A stretch of DNA of 64,000 bases from Diploscapter coronatus (lineage: Eukaryota > Nematoda > Chromadorea > Rhabditida > Rhabditidae): NCBI GenBank assembly GCA_964036155.1, contig OZ038423.1, positions 11,733,249-11,797,248 on the forward strand, read 5' to 3'. The notes below the pieces were generated by a model. The model made no database searches. It saw only the letters and a list, made by a program, of their open reading frames with translations, and was not told the DNA's origin. Shown here one piece after another: positions 36,825 to 47,860 of the stretch (positions are counted from its first letter, which is position 1; each line of letters starts with the position of its first letter). The translations under genes were made by a program, and so were the position numbers.

Positions 36825-39800
36825 TCATTCCTCGCCTAGTAAATTCTTGTTGAGCAATTCCAATACTTTGGGGACCATGATGCAGATTTCCTCGTCGTAC
36901 GGCTTCAGATTGCTGATGATGTGTTCGATGTACCTGAATCTATGATAGAACTTTGTTACTTCGACAATTCTCACCGAAACTTCAAATCTGTGTCGGATTC
37001 GAGACGAAGAGAGAGTTGCTGGAGAAGGGAGATGAGCACAGGCTGCGAGAGGGCGTTTGAATAGGCGAACAGCTCATCTGGGTCGACAGTGTTGCACACG
37101 AATTCCAACGAGGCTTGCTCTCCTTGATTCAGAGCCTGGAATAACGAACTATCGGTATTTAAAGTAAATTCGGCATTATTGTCACGAAGAATTAAAAAAA
37201 AATAATAATTCACCCGATTTTTATCGGGATTTTTGTACGATAAAGAAAAACGTAGGAAATTTTATTCATTGTAAAAATTATCTCAATTTTATTTTCACTT
37301 AACTACCCTAATTCATTTTAGCAAACTAGTTAAAAAAAATAGGCGACTATTTTCCTTTTTTTCTGCAAAGGAAGTGAAAAGAAGAGATGAAAAGAATAAC
37401 GTTTCATCGGTGAAAAAGAGAAGAGATTGCAGTTGTTCTGACACTCTTCAGAAAATAATTCATTCGGATAATTAAACCAGTTAAAATTAGAATCATTTTT
37501 AAAGTCAACAAAATTTGCTACGCTTCTTCTTTATCATACAAAAATCCGATCAAAATCGGATGGGAAATAAACATTTTCTTTATGACTGATGCCCCGGGCT
37601 TATTTGAAATACTCTGTATATGAACTTGGAAGAAATGACTTACAGTTTCGAAAGCCATAGGAATCTGTTTGTTCTTGATCATCTGCGCGAGAGTCTGTCT
37701 GTCAGAGGCAACAGAGATGGACGGGGCAGGAGTGGCCGTCACAGCCACTGCAGCGAGGGTGGCTGTCTGCAAGGCGCGCAGCTGCTGCATATACTGTAAT
37801 GCGTGGAACAATTGAGAATAAGCAAACAGAACCGACCTGCTCAAGTCCAATTCTGAACGTCTCGTTGATCTGCTTGAACATCTGAGCACAGATCTTTTCG
37901 ATCGAAGGCACAATGGCCGTCTTCAAGGCAAGGCCCATTTGGTCTGCCACTCTCTTCGAAATCGCTTCTGCACTTTGCTGAAATTTATCCTATTGTGTAT
38001 CTCGTCGATTCACTTATCCCCCACCTGATGATTGGCCTGAATGGAGTTCTCGACAGCCACCGAGTTCTCATTGAGCGCATTCCTGACCACATTCAGAGTC
38101 TCTGCTCTGTTCGTCTCGATCAAGTCAGACACGTTTGCAAGCAGTCTGTCCTCCCTCAGGCTGAACTCCTCCTTGAATGACTGCAGCAGCTGCAGGATGT
38201 GCTCATTCGTGGCTGCAGCCCGCCTCTCATTGTCTGCCCTCTCCACTCGCAAAGACAATTGCTCGATCTGCAATGCTTCTCTTTTTGATAATGATGTGTG
38301 ATGAACAACTCACTCGTTCCTTCATTTCCTGCATCCTCACATCGAACAGCTCTCTGTCGACATTGCCTGCATAGCTGGTGCCCTCCCCTCCACTCGTGCT
38401 GGCTCGGTTCATGACAGACAGCAGTTGCGTGCTCGTGGAGGGCATGTCGTATGCCGAGTTGTATGACTGTTGTCTGAGTGAACTCCTCGGCTGACTCTCT
38501 GCATCGTCCCCGTCTCCATCTGCGTCCTGTGCATCTCCCACCTCAGCCCCACTGCCTCCGCTCTGACTCTGACTGATCGCGTCCTCTTCATCTTCCCTCT
38601 TGTTCTCCTCCTCGCTCCTCTCCAGATGCACATCCAGCTGCACCAGACTCTTCGTGGTCATCGCCACAATCTTTACTGTGATCTCTGCCTTCTGGTTGTC
38701 TGCCTCGTCATCCAAGGACTGGTCCAAATCTGCAAATTCAACAAATACATTTTCTGCTGAGAAATGTCATTCTACCTCCATTTTCAGTCTCTCCCACATC
38801 ATAAGGCACGAAGGACACAATCGGATGGCAGAAGGAAATTTGCGTGATGGAAGCGAATCTGGGAGTGCCTCCGCTTTGCCTCAATTCGATGCAGAAAACG
38901 TTGGACCCGTCCTTGTCCAGGACATAGGTATATTTGGCGAAGGGGTCCACGTGCACAATGAAGGGGTTCATATCGAGTGCGCAGTCGATCTTCAGTCTGC
39001 CCAGGCAACGCCAGCCTTCGCATTCGAAGAGTGCCATGCGACGGCCTCCCTCTGTAAATTCATCTTCCTTCTGAACAGTAAAATGAAAGAACGAACCAGC
39101 GACAGCTAGGCAATGTCTCCAGAAAGGCTCCTGATTCTTGAGATTCTTCGTGTCATCCAGGAAGAACAGCTCAGAAATAGGCTGCTGCATTTGGGGGTTC
39201 CAGTTGTGCGCGAATTTCATCTCGGATTCATTCGTCACGTAGAAGGACACGATGCCTCCGCGAGTGGCCACTGCAACGGCTGTCGAGTCGGGCGAAATGC
39301 ACACCGTTGTCACTTTCTGGAAATCATACGTTTTTCATGGCTTTCTATAGTCCACATCCACGCCCATTTCTTGAAGGGAGAGGGAGGAGAAAAGAAGAAA
39401 ATGGGTGCAGAATTTGACTTTTGAAAAATTCTGAATCGGAGTCGGAACTGGTATTTTCCGTGACTCCGGAATCGGAATCAAAATTCTGACCCCAAAACCC
39501 CTTGGGACTGCAATTTTTCATAGAATTTCAAATTTCCTCACATCTTCCATATGCAGACTGTAGACCGAGTCAGACACTTTCTTGGCATTCTCAAAGGAAA
39601 TCTCGTTCTGAGTGCAGGCGTCCTCGATGTTCGACAAATTCAGAATGTGCACTTCGTTTCCCTGAATTCGAGAAAACTTGTGAAAGTTATAATTCCCCTA
39701 ACTTGCCTTGAAGACAGCAATCATGTGACAGAGATCCTCCGAGTCATTGGGGTCTTCGGGCACATAAGGGCACCACACAATGCGAGGCATGCCGCTGTCC

Positions 39801-40962
39801 TCCACCATCGCTTTCGGCCAGTCGTTCACGAACAGATACATTTTTCTGCAAGAATCCTTCTTTTCCGGAAGTTTATCTTCTAAACTCACGCATTTTCTCC
39901 ATTCTCGGTGATCTCATAGATGTAGAGATTGCAGTCCGTGTCGATGACGGCCAGCAGAGGAGCGTGCAGAGCATATTGAATGTCGATGGGACTCGTCTTG
40001 AAGCCCTGAAACAAAGATGGGTGAATTTGAATAGGAATGAACCACTGAAATTCTTACTCGAATGAGGTGTCTGGCCCGAGTGACTCGGTTGATGACCCGC
40101 ACCACTTCCCCAGTGTTCTCGTTGTGGAAACGGAACGAGATCAAATCGCCTTGCGCTGCGACGAAGCGACCACTCAATGCACGCACCTGAAATCAAAGAA
40201 GAATGGACTTGATCTCTGGAATTTCCTGTAGACCTCTCAAAACTCGACCTGCAGAAGAATAATTTATCCTTTCGAGGAAGAATAAGAAGGCATGCTCTTC
40301 TTCTCTCAATATGGCACACTATTTTTTCAGCGGATCGATTTGCGGATTGAATTGCCAACTTGCAGTTTGCATGCGAACAATTTGTTCGCCGCGCGTCTAC
40401 AATAAGACCCTCCGATAGGCTTCCCCACTCCCCAAAATTCCAGAACTACCCATTACCCAACTCAAATCATCTCAAGTAGTTGGTAATACTCTTTGGGATG
40501 TGTAGAGCATATTGGCGCTTTCGATCGCAAGCTTCTACGATCATTTGATGATGAGATATGGCATTTGGAAATTACGAGTTGTGCAAACATTAGGAGATTG
40601 AAATTAGAAGCCCCGGGCTTCTACTAGGTTTACGGTAAGCTCTTTGAGGCTTGTTAGTGTCTAGATAACTTTTTCATCAATATAAACTCACATCTCCTTT
40701 GTATTCGCTGATAACCTTCGTATGGACTCGAGCACTGTCTCGTTCCCGCGGCCGATTGTCCACTTCCAGCGACAGCTGCACGTTCGTGCCCGTCATGAAA
40801 CGGATCAGCGAGTCTGAGCCATCCAATGTGCTGCAATAAGACTAGTCTTCTTCTGAATGTCTGCAAAAATGCTCACTATTTTTCGAGAACCGAATTGGGC
40901 GACAAGTGCTGCTCTGCGACAGTTGCAGTGACTGCAACGGCAGCCGAGAAATTGTCGGTCAT
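36825..40962 (-). CDS. EDC4: Enhancer of mRNA-decapping protein 4 (Ge-1/Hedls)
   Basis: Thirteen exons: 40877-40962, 40692-40830, 40058-40186, 39890-40005, 39707-39845, 39542-39661, 38776-39316, 38314-38729, 38025-38267, 37837-37977, 37644-37793, 36975-37135 and 36825-36933; 829 aa, phases consistent. EDC4 scaffolds DCP1-DCP2 decapping in P-bodies. A WD40 region covers about residues 30-420 (GNEVHILNLSNIEDAC, VTTVCISPDSTAVAVATRGG). Next come an acidic Ser-rich stretch, a coiled coil (about 540-690) and the C-terminal helical domain with NTVDPDELF and LSQPVLISLLQQLS, which is diagnostic. It is shorter than human EDC4 (about 1400 aa), as in small invertebrates. Intron 5 uses a GC donor (AAG/GCAAGT). 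I use the MTDNF start; no acceptor is obvious before it. NHP2 lies 346 nt upstream on the same strand. Confidence 0.92.
37150..37617. repeat. Inverted repeat pair in an EDC4 intron
   Basis: The left arm (about 37150-37282) has ATCGGGATTTTTGTACGATA then AAGAAAAACGTAGGAAATTTT. The right arm (about 37490-37617) reverse-complements to ATCGGATTTTTGTATGATAA then AGAAGAAGCGTAGCAAATTTT. About 200 bp of AT-rich spacer lies between. It fits a MITE whose left end is next to the exon 12 acceptor. The ends are approximate. Confidence 0.65.
39425..39520. repeat. Fragment of the CAGGGCTGTTCGG MITE family interior
   Basis: GAATCGGAGTCGGAACTG, CCGGAATCGGAATCAAAATT and a GACCCCAAAACCCCTTGGGA-like end resemble the interior of 18270-18394. 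The CAGGG ends and target duplication are not seen. Lies in the EDC4 intron 39317-39541. Confidence 0.5.
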
Positions 40963-41308
40963 TTTCCCGATCCAATTGCCAGTTCTTCCGCCCTTCTTGA
41001 TCTTCTCCTTCGATTTGCTACTTCCAATTCTCGCTTGACCGCAAGTTTGAGGTGAGGCCCGACTGCCTAAATATTTATTTCTAATTTCTCGAAAAATCAA
41101 CAAAACAACGCATAACAACGACGAAACAAAACGATGAACGATATAATAAAAACAATTTCCATAACGGGGAAAGAAGGGAGAGGAAGAGATACGCGTATTA
41201 ATGAGAAAAGAGAAAATTGTTTGAAAAAGTAGCCGAATAAAGTTGGCGTAAATTGTTGGCGATTTGTTGTAGGGAATATAGAATAGTGTCTGTAGAAATA
41301 GAGGGGAG

Positions 41309-42007
41309 CTAGGCGATGGGAATGTTTTCGATGGCCGAATGGACTTCCTCGTAGAGAGATCGAGTGTCGTCAGTCGGTTTGATCAGCATTATCATCACAG
41401 GACGACGACGGCCAACCTGCACGGAATTATTGAATTGTTAAACCTAGCTCGAAACTTATCCGCAGTACTCGCGAGAAAATGGGAAGCAAGAGATATCTAC
41501 GGATGAGTTTCTCAAAACTCGCAGAGTGTTCGCGAGTACTCGCGGGCAAGTTTCGAGCTGAGAATGCAGAAAAACAGACCGCGAGTCCGAGCTGCTCCTT
41601 GGAAGGAGTGTAGATGTAGGGCAGTCCCTTCTCCTCGCAGATGGCCGGAATGTGCGAGTAGATGTCGATGGGCGAGACGTTGCCTGCCAACACGACCATA
41701 CCCTGTTCGTTCTTCCTGATCGCTTTCGACACGTCCTTCATCCCTGTGCGCAGCTTCGTCACTGAATCTGCAACGCAACTGTTCTCACAGATAGGCTCAC
41801 TCATTCGCAACCTGATGACTTGCGAACCAACTTGTAGACCTTCTTGGCGAGCTTCCTGTTGGCGAGTGGATTGGCGATCTCGTTGACGAGTCCGCAGAGC
41901 ACTTTGTAGTCCTCCTTCTCTGTGGTCGGCCCCTCCGCTGCAACAGCTGAGGCGTCTAGAATCGACTCGTCTTCGCCCTCTTCGGACTTCAATTCGCGCT
42001 TCACCAT
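41309..42007 (-). CDS. NHP2: H/ACA ribonucleoprotein subunit NHP2
   Basis: Three exons: 41812-42007, 41580-41767 and 41309-41416; 163 aa. NPLANRKLAKKVYKLVRK, GMVVLAGNVSPIDIYSHIP, CEEKGLPYIYTPSKEQLGLA and VVMIMLIKP match NHP2 of the L7Ae/L30e family. In H/ACA snoRNPs it binds RNA next to dyskerin, NOP10 and GAR1 for pseudouridylation and rRNA processing. The ATG is 2 nt after a TTGCAG-type acceptor (minus strand). EDC4 follows on the same strand. The 262-bp gap to the divergent gene at 42269 may be a shared promoter. Confidence 0.95.
41446..41559. repeat. Palindromic MITE in NHP2 intron 2
   Basis: AGCTCGAAACTTATCCGC then AGTACTCGCGA at the left mirrors AGCTCGAAACTTGCCCGC then GAGTACTCGCGA from the right. 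Arms are about 35 bp and total 114 bp. It occupies most of the 163-nt intron. Confidence 0.7.
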
Positions 42008-42268
42008 CTCTGCAACGAGTTGAAAGAGTTCAGAAAATTCACGAAAAATGCACAAATTCGAGACGAAAAAATCAAGTTGCAGAAATGCAGAAGAATTTGC
42101 AGAGGGAAAGTGGTCTCGCAGCGATTGCTGCATACGCGTCGCGTCGCGCTGCGTTGCGACGCAAAATCGAAAGTCGCGAGTGATTCGCCCATTCCTTCGA
42201 TTTCTCTGACGAGCTCTCGATTTGCTTTCGCATTTTTATCTAATTTACCCGATTCTCCCGCTTCGATA
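42008..42268. promoter_or_regulatory. Putative bidirectional promoter, NHP2 / acidic-protein gene
   Basis: Only 261 bp separate the start codons of two divergent genes. It is more GC-rich than the surrounding introns, with a CGCGTCGCGTCGCGCTGCG cluster near 42133. No TATA box is obvious. The regulatory role is inferred from position. Confidence 0.5.
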
Positions 42269-43426
42269 ATGAGTTTCGGTGATGCAGAGCCAGTCGCCCC
42301 GTCTGCAGCAGCCATTCGAGCGTCCTCCGGAGCGGACTGTCTTCCCCTGCCCCTATCCGACTCATTCCATTCCCCTACCTCTGTCTCTGCATCAGACAGC
42401 TATTCTTGCATTCCATCGACAAGCACTCAGCTGCTTCCAGATCAACAAGTGCTTTTTAACATTTATACTCAAACTTGGGTTCCGCGTAATTAAACCAAAC
42501 AAAGTGCCTCAAAACTTGGTGTAACGATTAAACCTCAGTCGAAGCTTCGAGAATGTCTCGAGCTTCTTTTCAGGGAAAATACCTCAAACTTGAATACCGT
42601 CAAGCCAAATGAGTCCAACTCTTGTTTTCGGCGTCTATCTATTCGTGATATTCAGAACTCCTACATATTCTCTATACAGACTTTTTTCATTACATTTTTT
42701 TCCATGTTTTTATCATGCCGAAAACTTGGGTAATTAAACCTACTCGGACAACCGCATACCGAGTCAAACATGCTCTTCGAGTCGCCCCCAATTAATGAAT
42801 GAATTTCAGGATAAGAACTTCCTCGACGACCTGTTCGAAGGCCTCGATGTTCCCTGCAAGCAGACTGCAACTAACAGGTCAGAAAATTCAATTTCTGTAA
42901 ATTTCAAAGGGTAACCATTGTGGTTTCAGTTTTGGAACGGCTTCAACAACCCCATCCGAGTTGAGCGAGGCGGACACGCTCATCAGGGACAGGGACGAGG
43001 CATCCAGCACCAAGAGTTTCTACTTCGAGAATCGATCCGACGATGAGGCATTCAAGCTGATCGTCGAGCAGTTCGAAAGGGAGGAAGAAGAAGAAGAGAA
43101 GAATGGAGAATCCGAAACTGACCGACTGCTTAAGGTAGGCAAAAATGACAGAATGGCAAGTCGGAAATAACTTGATGACGTGACAACGCGGGGTGTAGTT
43201 AGGGATGAAAGAAATTGGAAAGATGGGCCTTTTCATCACGTCAGTTCGTAACTACCTGCAAGAATAGGAGCTGGAAGAAAAGAAATGAACAAACAAATTG
43301 CAGGAGTTGTGGGCGACACGGCCGAAGAAGCAGAGAAAAGGCGGATTTGGCGTGCAGAGGAATGGCTGGAGGAAGACTGGCGAGGTCAACAAGCGGCAGT
43401 ACAACAAATGCGGCAGAGCAAAATAG
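42269..43426 (+). CDS. Acidic low-complexity protein, unrecognised
   Basis: Four exons in phase: 42269-42448, 42810-42877, 42930-43134 and 43304-43426; 191 aa. Parts in order: a Ser/Pro-rich N-terminus (about 1-60); FLDDLFEGLDV (about 63-73), which resembles a short acidic-hydrophobic binding motif; a Glu-rich stretch with EREEEEEEKNGESE (about 138-150); and a basic tail with RPKKQRKGGFG ending KRQYNKCGRAK, a possible nuclear signal. No known domain. The clean splicing supports a real gene. AATAAA lies at 43571. It heads a plus-strand run with HSBP1 and MEAK7. Confidence 0.72.
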
Positions 43427-43781
43427 TCCTACTATCATTTCATCTCGCTTTAGTCCCTAGTCTTCCGAACTTTAATGAAATTATTCGATTTTGATCTCAT
43501 GTTGTCGATCTTCACCCTGTGATTCCATATCTTTCTTCGATTATAAGGTGCCTTATTTTGGTCTAGCAGAAATAAAGTTTTAAATTTTAAAAACCGTTGT
43601 GCTCTTGAACTTGGAATTTGGTTATTTAGCCGTTGAATATCAAGAAGTGAATAGTGTGGTTGTGCAAAGAATGGGAAGTGGGGAATCGATTAGGGAGCAA
43701 TTATGTTTGAAGGCAGTGCCAGTTTGCTGCAGAGAATAATGCATTGTGAATTGCAGTTGGCAAGTAGCGACAACACCAGAG

Positions 43782-44592
43782 ATGTCTTCGGATGCACAGC
43801 AAGTGACTGGGATCGACTCCACAACGAGCAGTATCGATCCCGCAAACATGGGCGAGCTGACTTCTCTGGTGAGTGCAGTAGAAGCAATTTACTGTGAATT
43901 AAAAAAAAACCTTTCAAAGCAGAATGAGAATAGCTCACAAGAGAAGTGAACAGATAGGAAATCGCAGATCTTGACGAAACTTTCCAAATAAGTATTTCCA
44001 TTGACGGGAATGACGATGGTGAAGTCAAAAAGTACTGAATAGGAATGTGAAATAAGAGAAGTTTAAACTAGTTTTCACTCGTATTTTTTGTAAGAAATGA
44101 GCAAATCGCTTTCAAAAATGTGTGAGCTAATTTTGCAAATTTGTGAATACAAGTGGAGAATTGACGATTTTAACTTATTTTCAGTTTCCAGGTTACTATT
44201 TAGGACTTTTGATTTCACTATCGTGATCCCTCGCCTTTGAAAACCCCCTATTTGGAAAATTTAGTCAGGATCGGTGATTTTCAACCTGTACGCTTCGATA
44301 GATAGGGAATTCTCCATCCCTCATACTAGAACTTTCTTCTTTAAGTGACATTGTTACCAAGTTAGAAAGGAGAAGAATGTATTTTAGATCCAAGGAGTGC
44401 TGCAGCAGACTCAGGACAGATTCCAGCACATGTCCGATCAGATCATTCGCAGAATCGATGACATGACTAAGGTAGGACGTTTGCACATGAATTGTGAGTA
44501 AACAAGTGAACTGACAGAGAATCGATGATTTGGAAAAGAACATCAGCGACCTGATGACCCAGACAGCCAACGAACAGCCCCCCAATGTATGA
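43782..44592 (+). CDS. HSBP1: Heat shock factor-binding protein 1
   Basis: Three exons: 43782-43868, 44388-44471 and 44518-44592; 81 aa. The core QGVLQQTQDRFQHMSDQIIR then RIDDMTKRIDDLEKNISDLM is nearly the vertebrate sequence. It forms a trimeric coiled coil that binds HSF1 and dampens the heat shock response; in other work it also joins WASH-complex assembly. The ATG is about 27 nt after an ATTGCAG acceptor. Intron 1 carries foldback F1 copy B. Confidence 0.96.
43934..44297 (+). repeat. Foldback MITE, family F1 copy B (HSBP1 intron 1)
   Basis: The best-preserved copy. The left arm CTCACAAGAGAAGTGAACAG continues through GATCTTGACGAAACTTTCCAA and GACGATGGTGAAGTCAAAAAGT. The right arm is its inverted copy, ending near 44297. 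Arms are about 110 bp and the total about 364 bp. The centre matches copy A. Confidence 0.82.
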
Positions 44593-44848
44593 TCTGCCTC
44601 GTTTCAGTGAAACCTCAATATTTATTCATCTTTCGAACATCAGCTTTATTCAGTTCCCAATTTACTTTTCCTCGTCTCCTTTGTATAAATAATTTATTCC
44701 CACAGTCAATGAATGCATAATTTCCAGCTGAACTGTTTGATTGTGTATTCGCTTCGGAAGTGTTAACATCACACTCAATTACTTACCTTTCTGGTTGGAG
44801 AGAATTTTGATTTGCAGCTAATTCCACTTGTGTTGCAGGCTCATCGAA

Positions 44849-46782
44849 ATGGGTGCAAATCAGTCGGGAAATTCCAAGATCAAAGCCGATTTCATGCTGG
44901 TCGATCTGAGCTCTGCACAGGTCTGCTTGAAATTCATATTGTCTGAAGACGGTGATTCCTTCAGATAGAGCATGCAGAGCAGAAGCTCAAGTCGATTGCA
45001 TCCGGAAAGCCGTACTTGGACAAGGTCACTTTCGAGAAGACCTACCAAAGCACAATGGGGATTCTGACTTCGAAAATCTACGACAAACTGAAGGAGAATG
45101 ACAAGGGCAACAAGGAGAGAGTGCAGATCACAAAGATTCTATGTCTGGCAGACAGAGTCCACGGCACCAGCAGCAGTCTCGTCGAAGCACTTCTCGCATT
45201 GTTTGCAGATTTCAATACTGTGAGTTATTCCTTACAAACCCTGAATTGCACAGAGCAATTCAGGCATTGCGTGAAGTGGTCCATTCATTTGGATTGAGTA
45301 ATTCCCTGTCCGAATGGGAGCAGCAGGCCTTCCTCGACTATTTGAGTGCAGAGCCGCCCAAGGACCCCAAGGATCAACGAGCCTGCACTAATTTCATAGA
45401 CAGGACTCAACTCATTGCTGCCGTATGATTTCTTCCTCGTTCATTAAACCAATTTCCAATTTCAGGTCGCCCGCTCAGTCTTCGCTCCGCTTGTATTTGT
45501 GCAAGTAAAATCCCTCGAACCTACTCTGAATGGAGGTGAGTCTCAATTGCTCCCAAAAGCTTCACTCATTGCAATCAACTCGAAACTCCTCTACAAATAC
45601 CAGGACGAATGGACTCTGCTCTTTTCGAGGTACGTTTTCTGTGCATTTCTAAAACCAAGCAAGGTGAATTGCAGTATTCTGCACGGGTCGAGCTTTTCCA
45701 CGATGGTGAAGCGAATTGACGGAGAGGGCAGATGCGTTGTTGTGGTCGAATCTGCCAAGGGCAATGTGTTTGGCTGCTATGCCAGTGAAGGCAAGGCAAT
45801 TATTCTTTGGCCAGTCATTTCGTTGCGTTTGCAGGATTCGAGTCAGGTCCTCGCTACAAAGGCACGGCTATGTCGTTTCTCTTCCAGGCCAGGCCGCAAA
45901 TCAACGTCTTCTTCCCGAAGCACGACCAGGGCAAGTATGCCTATCTGAACTTCCAGCAGGAGACTATGCCGAATGGACTGGGCATGGGCGGTAGTGGGGA
46001 GATTTGGCCATTCTTCATGCGCGAGGACTACGGCAGTGGCACTTGTCAGAAGAACTGTACTTCCTTCGAACCGTGTTGGATTGCGGGAGAGGCTAACTTC
46101 CAAATCAAGTAAACTCGTTCGAATTGTGAATGTGAACAACTTAGGAGTACTTTCGTCAGACGAAAATAAAATCTAAAAGATAGGTTGCTAAATAGAATTC
46201 ATAGTTATGACATAACGTCGCAGTAGCGAACTTTTTGGCTAATGACGGATAAGAATGAGCACTTGTTAGGAAAGTATACTGAGAATAGGTCGATAGTAAT
46301 GTTTGTGGCGGTATTTCTTGCCTAAGAAACGCAAACTTCGAAGTCGCACTTTTTGGGCAAAAAATACCGCCACTGACGATCGTCCTTCTTAGAATCAATA
46401 AGAAATGACATTTTTCCAGGAATGTGGAAGTGTGGAGAGTTGGACAGAAGGACGGTCCAATGGTGGACGAGGCAGGGGAACCAGTTGTGGACGAAGTGAA
46501 GAAGAAGGGAAAATCGATTCTCGACAAGGTGGCGAGGGGCAATAAGTCTGTAATGCAATGCGGAGTGCATCGGAATGAGCCCTTTTCTTAGTTTAGCCAT
46601 AAACATTCTGCTTGAGGAATGTCCCATAACTGCATCCTTTGCAATGAGCTCATTAATCGCAAATGAATATCCAAATTCAGGACCCTGAAGCGAAAGCGAT
46701 GCTGGCGATGAGTGGAAGGCAGATGCATTCAGAGGCCTACAGAGAGCCAGAACCGATACTCGATGAAACCGACAGTAACTGA
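44849..46782 (+). CDS. MEAK7: TLDc-domain protein MEAK7 (mTOR-associated, eak-7 type)
   Basis: Eight exons: 44849-44920, 44965-45219, 45264-45422, 45466-45629, 45675-45790, 45835-46108, 46420-46528 and 46681-46782; 416 aa. The N-terminus MGANQSG fits N-myristoylation (Gly2, Ser6). The TLDc domain (about 175-385) shows WTLLFSSILHGSSFSTM, MPNGLGMGGSGEIWPFF, GEANFQIKNVEVWRVG and KKKGKSILDKDPEA. This order matches MEAK7, a lysosomal mTOR partner in mammals, and nematode EAK-7. Intron 5 uses a GC donor (GAAG/GCAAGG). The start lies 257 nt after the HSBP1 stop and 10 nt after a TTGCAG acceptor. Confidence 0.92.
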
Positions 46783-46908
46783 ATAACTGCAGCCAGACAG
46801 TCATTCAAGACAGCTCGGATGAGACATTTCAACGTACCAACATTTCAAGAAGCACTACCTCATGTTTATTAATAGTCGGTAGTTAAAGTCAGGAGACGTT
46901 AAGAGGGA

Positions 46909-47075
46909 GAAAGGGACAAAAATCGATCACCATAATGTTGAGCAGACTTTTAAAAATTTTAACCTTTCAAATTTTATTTTCATTAGCACTAAATTGCGAT
47001 ATTTGATTCCATTTTAATTTCGTGCAAATATATTGCACAGATTAATGACGCTGTTTTCGATTGTTAATGAACATG
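46909..47075 (+). repeat. Dispersed repeat R2, copy 2
   Basis: Matches 17815-17990 in blocks, best over TTTCGTGCAAATATATTGCA then CAGATTAATGACGCTGTTTTCGATTGTTAATGAA. Both copies are on the plus strand. The nature is unknown. Confidence 0.55.
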
Positions 47076-47282
47076 ATATTGCGAAGAAGAAATAGTATGA
47101 AAAATATGGAGAACGAGTTGACCTACCAAACCTTATCTGCCCTATATACCCTTGGTATGTTGAAATGTCATTTCCGAACGGTCGTTATTCAAAAACAATG
47201 TGCAATGCAATAATCAATTGGCCATTCATCTGTACATAGACTTTCGAACTGATTTGTCATACAAATCATTATTGCCAACTAG

Positions 47283-47634
47283 CAGGGCTGTTTGGAGTGA
47301 AAATCGAAGTTTTTCAATCAAGACATTCCTAATAATGATACTCGAAAATTCTTTTTGTATGGTTAGCTAATCTAAATATTCCATAAGAAATTTTTTGTTT
47401 ACCTATATAGAACGGATTACAGTAGTGAAAACCGAGAAAAATTCGGCTATAACTCCTATGCTAACTTTTCTCGAAGTTTTCATTACTGATCCGCTCGGTA
47501 TAGGTAAATAAAAATACTTCTGAAATAAGTAGATGAGTTATTCATACAAACGACGAGAGGAAATTTCAAATATCATTATTAGGAACTTATTGGTGAAAGA
47601 GAACTCAGATTTTAACTCCGAATAACTGTCCCTG
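47283..47634. repeat. hAT-like foldback element, 352 bp
   Basis: Begins CAGGGCTGTTTGGAGT and ends ACTCCGAATAACTGTCCCTG. The arms are about 150 bp, with TTCCTAATAATGATA on both and TTTACCTATA plus GCGGATCAGT-type matches near the centre. Flanks CCAACTAG and CCAATTAA agree at 6 of 8 positions. Same terminal family as 18270-18394 but with a different, longer interior. Confidence 0.8.
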
Positions 47635-47860
47635 CCAATTAAAGATTTTTATTGACTCAACATTCCATCGTTCTCTTCTCCTTGTGATTACTTATTCAGC
47701 AGCAGCATAATATCACTTCATCTCTAGCAGCTAGTGTGTTTAGAAATTAAAAACTGAATAAAGTCGATTTATTTATTTATATCGAAACTTTTCTACAAAA
47801 ATGAATTTTTATAACTATAAAAAACCATTTGAACTACCATTTCTCTATCGAACTCTTGTC

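Larger units (their letters stand above)
46783..47860. other. Convergent intergenic region with two repeats
   Basis: Contains the 3' ends of MEAK7 and NDUFS3, a copy of repeat R2 (46909-47075) and the 352-bp hAT-like foldback (47283-47634). TTTATT at 47768 is an AATAAA signal for NDUFS3 on the minus strand. No gene seen. Confidence 0.6.
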
